64,000 bases of DNA. It comes from Adiantum capillus-veneris (taxonomy: Eukaryota > Streptophyta > Polypodiopsida > Polypodiales > Pteridaceae). The DNA is taken from positions 35,699,396 to 35,763,395 of the forward strand of contig CM043960.1 in assembly GCA_014529385.2 (NCBI GenBank). Direction: 5' to 3'. Each line of letters starts with the position of its first letter. Position 1 is the first letter of the stretch. Both the position numbers and the translations under genes were made by a program. A model generated the notes under the pieces. It was not told where the DNA came from. It made no database searches and saw only the letters and a program-made list of their open reading frames with translations. Positions 56,161 through 64,000 of the stretch are shown one piece after another.

Positions 56161-58088
56161 GTACTGGTACCGAACTGTATGGCGTCGAGGGAGATCGCCA
56201 ACAGTGTCTGGAATCCTCTGAAGGACTCTTCGTCGGCCCACTGGGATGCGTGGGTCCTGGGATACTTGAACTTCATAAAGGCCTGCAACGCTTGCTTCTC
56301 TAGGCCGCGTCGAAAGCGACACAAAGTCATCGGAGGCTGCTTTAATGGTCCAACTGCGTCTATGGACGTAGGTCCACCTTCATCAAGAATCTTCGAGGAG
56401 GAAAATTCATGAAACCACTTCCAACACAAAAACATGAACATACCCATTCTATGTAGAGTAACTAAAAAAGACTATTCTTTCGAAAAAACTGTGCATGCAA
56501 TGCGGATGAACAAAGTCAGAATCTTGACTTTCTGATCTAAATCAATCAATTGTGGCAACCACAATGAAAATGCCGATGCTTGATGCTCAATCCTTCTTGT
56601 GCTCTTTCAGATACCGTGTCATGCCAAGGAAGAGACATGGAATGTGAATTCCTTGAATGCAAACATTTCATTTTTTCATGAGTAATCCGCATACATCGTG
56701 CTCATTCATGAGTGAATAGTGTTCATTGTACAATATGGCATGCCTATGAAAAGGAAACACATAAAGACGGTGACTAAAATACACGAAACCGTCACGAATG
56801 AAACACTCAAACAAAGCGTACTGACTAATCATGCACATACACAATACTTCTTGTGGGGGTTCCTTAGATCTTGACTCGAGAGCCAAGATCGGTTCTTCGT
56901 GATTGATCGAATCTGCAATGAGGTTAGCTTCACTAAAAAAAGCATCGACTAAACCATCATCCTTGTGAACAATCACATCTTTATCATACAAAACATATGT
57001 GTCGTGCTTTGGAGAAGACAAGACTCAGAGAGTCTCTTTATCCTGATTCTTTTCAATCTTCATCTGCACATTAGAAATGAGAGATGAAGAATGAACAACT
57101 TCCTACCCACGAATGACAATGGGAGAGTCACTTTTGGCATTGAAAGTGAAAGTTTTGGCTGCCCAATCAATGAGAGGGTTATGCTCACGAAACCATCGAA
57201 TGTCTAAAAGCATATCGCATCCTCAAAGTGGAGATACTACAAATTTTCTGCGGAAGGACACTTATTGAACCGTGAACAACGCATCAAGGCACTCTCGTGT
57301 AATGAGAGAGTCCATACCGGGAGCGGAGCCCGACACCTCGAAAGGAGATGTCTTGCTAACCTCCAAGCGGACTCTTTCGACAAGAGAGTCACTTATCACA
57401 TCATGCATACTGCCTAGATCAAACAATATGACAAAACGTTGACCCTTCACATACCATAACACTTAATGAAAGACTCATCAATGGGAGGATCATGAGAAAC
57501 TTGGGTCACACTCGTATTCTCCTTGTTGGCAATAACAGAGGATGTGGGTTATGTGGGTTCTTTAGATTCGCTAGATTCAATCTTAGGACATGTTTTCTTT
57601 ATAGACCCTTGATGTGAAAATGATAACATCGACCTTCCTTAAAATAAATGACTTGTTCTTCTGACGTGATGTATCCTCCTAAAATTCCTTGTGCTGCTTT
57701 TTCATCTAGAGTGAGCTTAGGTTAGCAATTGTGTTACTTTACCCTTGGATTCATTGTGTGAGTTCTTTTCTGAGAGGCTAGAGGAAGATTGGTTAGAAGA
57801 GTTGCCATTCTTATTGTTCTGCGGGTTCTCAGGAGTCTGAAAGGTACTTTGAGAAGTCTTGTTCTCCTTCGGCTTTCCCTGATTGTGCTTCATCTCTTGT
57901 GCGAGAGCAATCGCTACCGCCTTGTTGACATCTACAGGGTTGAGGACTTTGACATCAAACCTGATATAGTCGTCCAACCCGAACATAAAAGCCTCTTTGC
58001 GCTTCATATCCAATTTGCGTAATTGGGTGCCAAGCTGCAAAACACGATTAGAAAAGACATGATTGGGGTACCATTTTGCTTGAGATTG
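56151..58088 (-). pseudogene. Gypsy-like internal region: gag, CCHC, protease, C-terminal ORF
   Basis: Minus strand, right to left: the gag C-terminal half (58,088-57,717, LGTQLRKLDMKRKEAFMFG, AVAIALAQEMKHNQGKPKE); a decayed zinc knuckle (~57,630, second Cys replaced by Phe, then a stop); protease (57,462-57,262, ILFDLGSMHDVISDSLVE, with the D-x-G-S loop); an unrecognised segment (57,021-56,668, SEANLIADSINHEEPILALE); and a short C-terminal piece (56,447-56,151, FMKFKYPRTHASQWADEE) that weakly resembles a chromodomain. No RT, RNase H or integrase core is present. The gag is cut at 58,088 by an LTR in the opposite orientation. Confidence 0.7.
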
Positions 58089-59126
58089 TGTCACGTGCAC
58101 ATCTAACCCTATGTGCATGTAAACAAGCTACTTCAGGACAAGGGTTCAGTTAGCATAGCTTAGGAAATGTTCTGGCACTTTTGTGAGTGTGTTCGCAGAC
58201 CGTGCATGCCCACGCACTTAGAGTAGATGCATATCCTCTAGTTACACACAGCATGATCATCAGCATTACCATCAGAATTCATCAGGAGCATTTTCCAATG
58301 CACAGAACCTATTTTCCCTATTTTAGCCAGTTTTCACTTATTATTTTTAAGTGACTTTTGTTGGAAACTGGGTAGGGCAATTGAACTAAGCAAATATAAA
58401 AGAAAACCTAGCGCTAGTGCAATCAGGCGGAAGAGGAAGGAGAGCACAAGCATCAAGTTGCAGCAGGCCCTCTGGAGAACTTCTCAAGCAAGAACCCCCC
58501 CCCCCCCCCCCTCCACCCTCCCCCCGAAACCCTAGCGTTTTCAGCCTTGATTACCTAGCGTTTTCAGCCTGGAACACCTAGCATTTTCAGCCCCTTTGGA
58601 CAGCGCTTTCAGCCCCCTTTGAACAGCGTTTTTTAGCCTAGATTAGCAGCAGTCCCAGAGGTCTACATCAGCGTTTTTTCAGCAGCATAAGACAGCAGCA
58701 ACTTCAGTGTTTTTCACCAACATGTGCAGCACCAGATCTAGTTGTTTCAGCAGATACGTCGTTGTCGCCGCACTCGTCGTCACCGTCGTCTCCAACCTAG
58801 ACACACAGTGCATCATAGCCTCACGAGTTTGCATCAACATCTTGTACCAATTTTTGTGCAATCAATAGCATAGACTTCTCTCGCCATCGAGAGGAGGGCC
58901 TTCGGAGGAGGGTTTGACAACTTGTCTGGTGTCGTATTCTTTTCTCTCTCTCTCTCTCAGTCTCAGCACCTTTATTCACAGTGTTTATCCACTTTGTTTG
59001 TGATCACTTGCACTCTCTCATTATAGGAACGGAAGGCTTTCCCTTCCATAAGTAAAAGGAACCTTGAGCACAGTTCGGAGCACTCATCTTGAGCAAAGTT
59101 CAACATTCACTTCCGCTGCACCTTAC
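58089..59126 (+). repeat. 5' LTR of the plus-strand Gypsy-like element
   Basis: 1,038 bp, from TGTCACGTGCACATC to CCTTACA, followed directly by a perfect PBS. It includes CAAATATAAAAGAAAACC (a TATA-like promoter region near 58,390), a 15-base C run (58,497-58,512) and repeated CTAGCGTTTTCAGCC motifs (58,530-58,690). Confidence 0.9.
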
Positions 59127-59139
59127 ATTGGTATCAGAG
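59127..59139 (+). other. Primer-binding site
   Basis: TTGGTATCAGAGC immediately follows the LTR; it is the initiator-Met tRNA primer site. Confidence 0.95.
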
Positions 59140-59553
59140 CTATGGCAGAGTTCTGTATCACTCAATGAAAGAATCACAAGAATTTTTTTTGCTTGTTGCG
59201 GTTGCACGTAACCCAAGACCTCTTGGGGGTGTCGATTCCTAATCGTGTTTTTGAAGAGTGGCAGGAAACCCAAGAAAGAAGGGCTTGTCCAGCCTCCCCT
59301 TGTTTCTCTTTTCACTCATTGAGAGCGGACCGTGCACTAAGCGGCCGGCCAATCGACGTGCGGTGGGAAAAAGCAACCTTGGTGTGAGCGCAAGGCCGCC
59401 AAGGGCTGCGCCCGCGGAAAAGAGAAAAGCTCGGAAGAGAAGATCCTTCTCTAACACAAATTGCAAGCTAAAGAAGACCCTCAAGAACCCAAGACACCAA
59501 GAACCACAAGAACCCAAGTTCCTCGTGAACTTAAGAACCCAAGACTTCAGTGT
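59140..59553. other. Leader between PBS and gag
   Basis: An untranslated leader. It holds A/C-rich repeats of CAAGAACCCAAG (59,482-59,545) and no supported gene. ORFs on both strands lack domain signatures. Confidence 0.5.
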
Positions 59554-60775
59554 ATGGCCATTACCCGAAGCGGAATGGATACTTCGCATGGAGGTGATGA
59601 GCATGGCAGTGGCGAAGAAGAATTTTCCTCAACAGGAGGTTTTTCTAACTCTCCCCTTTCCCCATCTACGCCACGGATTGTACCAAATCCTATGGAGGCT
59701 TTGGTCAAGTCAATGATGGACATGATGGCACTACAACAAGAAGCGAATCGTGTTGTGATGGCACAATAACAAGAAGCGAATCGCGTTGCGATGGCACAAC
59801 AAGAAGCGAATCGTGTTTCCGTGGAGCGTCAACGCCAAAACAGACAGGAAACCTTGGACCGCGAAGCGTGCTTGGCGGCCGAAGAATGAAAAGAAAGAAA
59901 AGCACAAAGAAAGGAGGCGGCCGAAGAAAGACAAGCAGCCTTGGAGGCCAAGCGTGAGGCACAGAGAACTACGCATGTAAGAGTTGGTCCGACAGATTCT
60001 CACCTCGAAGTCCGAGCCGGCCAAAGAGGTTGGTAGTTCATCAAGTGGCGCAAGCCAAGATTCGGACTCCAACGACCCCGTCACAGAGAAGTTGACTTTC
60101 AATAAGTATGATGATAAGATAGATGCAAGTGTTATTCATTCTTGGTTGCATCAATTTAATGCTTATTTTGCGACAACTAAGAAGACAGGCAATAGCAAGG
60201 TTTTGACGAAAGCCATGTACCTTGCCGGTGATGCCATTAATTGGTACCACGCATGGCAAGAGGCACAGTTGACTGCGCACCTAGAGGAAGCTGACGAAGA
60301 CGCGTCCCTTTCCTTCAATTGGGCCGACTTCCAAGACAAGCTCAAGGCGCGGTTTATGCCACCACAGTACCTAGCGCGGTTGAAAGAGGATTGGCGCAAT
60401 CTCAAGCAGAATGGTATGCCAGTCATGTCTTTTTCTAATTGTGTTTTGCAGCTCGGCACCCAATTACGCAAATCGGATGATGAGCGCAAAGAGGCTTTGC
60501 TTTTTGGGTCGGACGAATACATCAAGTTTGATGTAGAAGTCTTTGACCTCGCGGATCTCAACAAGGCCGTAGCAATTGCTCTCTCCCAAGAGATGAAGCA
60601 CAACAAGGGCAAGCCCAAGGAAAACAAGACTTCTCAAAGTACCTCTCCGAACCCTCAGAACGATAAGAGTGGTAAGAATGGTAACTCTTCTAGCCCATCC
60701 TCCTCTAATCCTTCAGAAAAGAACTCTCAAAATGAAATTAAGGGTAAAGCTAAAGCACCACAAAACCTAAGCTAA
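59554..60775 (+). pseudogene. Gypsy-type gag of the plus-strand element
   Basis: ATG at 59,554 (MAITRSGMDTSHGG) opens gag. A stop at 59,767-59,769, another near 59,887, and a one-base shift near 59,978 break the N-terminal, Gln/Glu-rich coiled-coil-like part, which has three copies of an ACAA-GAAGCGAATCG unit. From 59,984 the frame is open for 263 codons and contains the capsid domain: FNKYDDKIDASVIHSWLHQF, AMYLAGDAINWYHAW, FQDKLKARFMPPQY. A Ser/Asn-rich linker follows. Capsid assembly is the expected role. The minus-strand gag at 57.7-58.1 kb is a close relative. Confidence 0.85.
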
Positions 60776-60777
60776 CC

Positions 60778-61298
60778 CCGGATGAAAAAGCCGCACAAGG
60801 AATTATAGGAGGATACATAACAGATGAAGAACAAGTGATTTATGCTAAGGAAGGTAGATGTTATCAATGTCACATCAAGGGTCACATTAAGAAGGCTTGT
60901 CCTAAGACAGCCCCACCTAAAGAACCTAAGACACCCACAACAACCACAAGCACTTTCGTAAACCAAGCTGAACCTTCTCATGTCTCTGACACACACATTG
61001 ATGAGTCTCTTATGAAGTCTTATGGTCATGTGAAGGGTCAGCGTTTTATCATATTGCTTGATCCAGCAGTATGCATGATGTGACTAGAGCCTCTCTTGTT
61101 GAGAGAGCCCGCCTAGAGGTTAGTCAAAAATCTCCTCTCGAGGTGTCTGGCTTCGCTCCCGGTATGGACTCTCTCATCAGAAAAGAGTGCCTTGATATGT
61201 TGTTTACAGTTCAACAAGCTGCTTTCCGGAGGAAATTTCTCGCGTCTCCTCTCTCAAAATGTGATATGCTTTTTTCGGGAGCACGACCCTCTCATTGA
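60778..61298 (+). pseudogene. CCHC zinc knuckle and retropepsin, frame-broken
   Basis: After a stop at the end of gag, the frame continues DEKAAQGIIGGYITDEE and a perfect CCHC knuckle, CYQCHIKGHIKKAC (~60,862-60,903). Retropepsin follows: GQRFIILLDP, a frameshift near 61,068, then MHDVTRASLVERARLEV (61,071-61,298). The D-x-G-S loop is broken by the shift. A short trace of the linker before RT (DDLPPSLPPERW, ~61,525-61,560) is the last recognisable part; the rest of pol is missing. Confidence 0.75.
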
Positions 61299-61565
61299 TT
61301 GGGAGGCCAACACTCTCACGTTAAATGTCAAGAGTCTCCCATGATCATTCGTATTGAGGAGGGTCTGCATTCTTTGCCTCTCATTTCTCATGTGCAGGTA
61401 AAGCGTGAATTGCAACGAGGAGCACATGCGGCATTTATCTATATTGCTTCAGTTTCCCACAGCATTTAGGCTCTAGACAGGCATTCAGCTCTGTTTACCA
61501 AGTTTAAGCATCTCTTTTTGCAAGATGATCTTCCACCCAGTCTCCCACCCGAGCGGTGGGAGGAC

Positions 61566-61907
61566 CCGAGCAGCGCTAGGTTTTCTTATATACAACTTAG
61601 CAAAATTGCCCTACCTACTTTCCAATAAAAGTCACTTAAAAATAATAAGTAAAAAATATCAAAAATAGGGAAACGAAGTCTATGCACTGTAAAAATGCTA
61701 CTGATGAGATCTGACTGGAATCTGATGGTCATGTTGTGTGCAACCAGAGGATATGCATCTAATCTAAGTGTCTGGACATGCACGGTCAGCGAACAGACTC
61801 ACAAAAGTGCCAGATCACTTCCTATTCTAGGCTGACTTGATTGAACTGAACCCTGGTCATGCTGTAGCTTGTCCACGGACACATAGGGTTGGATGTGTCA
61901 CGTGACA
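61566..61907 (-). repeat. Partial LTR, opposite orientation
   Basis: The minus strand starts TGTCACGTGACACATCC at 61,907 and matches the 58,089 and 56,142 LTRs. It is truncated at CCTAGCGCT (61,566), where it abuts the plus-strand pol remnant. No second LTR of the plus-strand element is found here. Confidence 0.75.
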
Positions 61908-61930
61908 TCCCCTCCTTTTCTAAGAGAGGT
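61908..61930 (-). other. Polypurine tract
   Basis: The minus strand reads CTTAGAAAAGGAGGGGA immediately before TGTCACG at 61,907. Confidence 0.75.
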
Positions 61931-62684
61931 ACCGGTACCGAACTGTATGGAGTCGAGGGAGATCGCCAATAGCATTCGGAATCCTGGAAGGGACTCTTCG
62001 CCGGCCCACTCTGATGTGTGGGTCGTGCGGGTACTTGAACTTCATAAAGGTCTGCAACGCTTGCTTCTTTGGGCCGCGCCGAAAGCGACACAAAGTCTTC
62101 TATGGCTCCTTCGATGCTTCAGCTTTGTCGATAATCATGCGTCTACCTTCAAGAATCTCCAAGGCTGAAAATTCTTGAAACCACTTCCAACACAAAAACA
62201 TGAACATACCCATTCTATGTAAAGTGACTGGAAAAAATCTCGTCTTCTCTAAAGACTGTGCATGCAATGTAGATGAACAAATAGACGGAGTGTCAACCCG
62301 TTCAACACACACACGCAAACAATGAGATTGAATCTTGTATTTCTGATCTAAATCAATCAACTGTGGCAAATGACAATGAAAAGTCTTATGCTTGATGCTC
62401 AATCTTTCTTGTGCTCTTTCTACGACTGTGTCGTGCCAAGGAAGGGACATGGAATGTGACTTCCTTGAATGCATACTTTTCAGCTTTTCATGAATAATCC
62501 GCATATATCCGTGCTCATTCATGAGTGAATCGTGTTCAACATACAATAACTTATGCCTAGGAAAAGGGATCACATAAAGACGCTGACTAAAATACATGAA
62601 ACGATCACGAACGAAACACTCGTACGATGCGTGCTGACTAATCATACGAACACATAGTGCTTCTTGTGGGGATTCTTTGGACCT

Positions 62685-62850
62685 AGGCTCGAGAGCCAAG
62701 ATCGGTTCTTCTTGAGGGGTTCTTTGGACCTAGGCTCGAGAGCCAAGATCGGTTCTTCCTGAGGGGTTCTTTGGACCTAGGCTCGAGAACCAAGATCGAT
62801 TCTTTTTTAGGAGGTTCTTTGGACCTTGACTCGAGAGCCAAGATCGGTTC
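62685..62850. repeat. Tandem repeat, ~45-50 bp unit
   Basis: Four units share CTCGAGAGCCAAGATCGGTT and TTCTTTGGACCTAGG. They encode repeated SRSKEP-like blocks within the minus-strand ORF. Confidence 0.85.
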
Positions 62851-62929
62851 TTCATGATTGATCGAATCTGCAATGAGGTTAGCTTCACTAGAAACAATAT
62901 CAACTAATCCATCATTCTTGTGAACAATC

Positions 62930-63062
62930 ACATCGTCTTCATGCAAATCATTATGCTTGGGATCATGCAAATCATCATGCTTGTCAGTGTCATCCAAATC
63001 ATCATGCTCATCATTATCATTCAATTCATCATGCTTATCATAATCATGCAAATCCTGTGTAT
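62930..63062. repeat. Asp/His-coding imperfect trinucleotide repeat
   Basis: Variations of ATCATGCTTATCA and AATCATCATGC recur. On the minus strand they encode alternating D/H/N blocks (for example DEHDDLDDTDKHDDLHD). Confidence 0.8.
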
Positions 63063-63288
63063 CATGCTTTGGAGAAGACGAGACCCGAGAGAGTCTCCTT
63101 CTCCTCAATCCGTTCAATCTTCGCTGCACATTAGAAATGAGAGATGGAGAATGAACAACTTGCTCTCCACGAATGACAATGGGAGAGTCACTTTTGGCAT
63201 TGAAAGTGAACATATTTTCCGCCCACCATTGAATGCCCAAAATCATATCACATTCTGAGAGAGGAGACAAAAAAATTTCTACGGAAAG

Positions 63289-64000
63289 CATATACCTAGA
63301 TGAATCCAAGATAAGCCCAGATTCACCCTTGAAGGAAAGTGCAAGGTATAGACCCATGGTAGTCACCCACAAGACAATATAACCATCAGCTCCATCATGC
63401 ATAGTATTGACTAAATACCACGACATCCCCACTAACGTCGTCAGTGCCCAATAGTGGGTGTAGAACTAGGTACTAACATATGCTCCCCAACACAACACAC
63501 ACCACACAGACACACACATGAGCATACATCAACACAAAGTTCAACGTGCTGAGTTTCTGTCATGACTCCGGAGATCAAGGACAGACTCAACCATAATGAT
63601 GGAGCTGATGGTTATATTGTCTTGTGGGTGACTACCATGGGTCTATACCTTGCACTTTCCTTCGAGGGTGAATCTGGGCTTATCCTGGATTCATCTAGGT
63701 ATATTTTTTAGTCGTATTGCGGACATGCAGACTTCACATTGTGAAGTTTTCGTCCGAGTTACGACCAGTTCATATTGTGTTAATTCTTTCTATCTTTTGT
63801 GGTGCGTATGCCCTATCAACTACCTCATTTTTGTGCTAATTTTTTGGATTTAATGCTTCTTTTAGTGCTAGGCTTCATTATGGCTGAGTTTGCCCTTGAT
63901 CTCCGGAGTCATGACAGAAACTCAACACGCTGAACTTTGTGTTGATGTATGCTCATGTGTGTGTGCGTGTGGTGTGTGTTGTGTTGGGGAGCATATGTTA
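63289..64000. mobile_element. Inverted-repeat insertion complex at the window edge
   Basis: The 260-bp SINE-like sequence (63,289-63,558) continues into TGTCATGACTCCGGAGATCAAGG. Two inverted pairs follow. 63,290-63,400 pairs with ~63,603-63,704 (GATGGTTATATTGTCTTGTG and its complement). About 63,472-63,600 pairs with 63,879-64,000 (CTCCGGAGTCATGACAGAAA and its complement). The pairs are interleaved. About 170 unassigned bases (63,705-63,878) separate them. The right boundary lies outside the window. Confidence 0.75.

Larger units (their letters stand above)
61931..63288 (-). pseudogene. Gypsy-like internal region: protease and unrecognised C-terminal ORFs
   Basis: Minus strand: the protease C-terminal half (63,288-63,130: FLSPLSECDMILGIQWWAEN, SPIVIRGEQVV); an Asp/His-rich acidic repeat (63,060-62,930); SEANLIADSINHEEPILALE (shared with 56.9 kb); a ~45-bp tandem repeat (62,690-62,850); an unrecognised ORF of about 199 codons (62,699-62,100) with FYECFVRDRFMYFSQRLYV-like sequence; and the degraded C-terminal piece before the PPT. 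No RT or integrase core is present. The N-terminal protease half is displaced by the insertion that starts near 63,289. Confidence 0.65.

Noticed and set aside
59258-59716. 152-codon ORF overlapping the gag leader
   Set aside because: It is in a different frame from gag, Arg/Lys/Pro-rich, and begins in the untranslated leader; a shadow is more likely.

Overview
The window looks like nuclear DNA of a land plant with a large, transposon-rich genome. The evidence is: plant-type LTR retrotransposons primed by initiator-Met tRNA (TTGGTATCAGAGC sites at 26,575, 52,144-52,156 and 59,127), LINE fragments, and many long dinucleotide microsatellites. A Penelope-type reverse transcriptase in a plant would fit a fern, lycophyte or gymnosperm, but that is a guess. 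I found no convincing host gene, tRNA, rRNA or CRISPR array. Nearly all recognisable content is mobile DNA, much of it nested.

1-9 kb: three copies of one LINE family lie head to tail, each ending in a dinucleotide repeat (CT, GT, CA). The third is split by a 5.55-kb minus-strand gag-protease LTR element (2,633-8,187). That element is itself interrupted by a plus-strand LTR remnant (3,684-5,257) with a 5-bp target duplication. 9-20 kb: mostly unrecognised sequence with microsatellites, and a small Copia remnant at 18.5-19.1 kb.

20-36.8 kb: the most interesting region. Two 3.8-kb direct repeats (20,015-23,830 and 32,896-36,737), each next to (TG)n, flank a minus-strand unit. The unit holds a gag-like ORF with an RGG-type tail, then a reverse transcriptase resembling Penelope-like elements. 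A Copia element (26,347-31,396, target duplication AAGCC) landed inside the first ORF; removing it in silico restores the frame. Each direct repeat carries an unrecognised 171-180 aa ORF on the opposite strand.

36.8-54.8 kb: a probable small LTR element (36.8-38.4), a Gypsy gag remnant (39.8-40.5), a decayed Copia (40.6-44.5), and a second Copia lineage remnant (45.5-52.7) split by a well-preserved Copia (47,210-52,375, target duplication ATAGT, one internal stop). LTR fragments and a chromodomain-like integrase tail follow.

54.8-64 kb: a mosaic of one Gypsy-like family in both orientations (LTR, PPT, PBS, gag, CCHC, protease, almost no RT). One LTR holds a 260-bp SINE-like insertion with a 15-bp target duplication. 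Related sequence forms large inverted repeats at the right edge of the window.

Functionally this is a graveyard: the open frames encode retroelement replication proteins, most of them broken. The two matched Copia copies share one architecture, and the better copy shows what the decayed one has lost.
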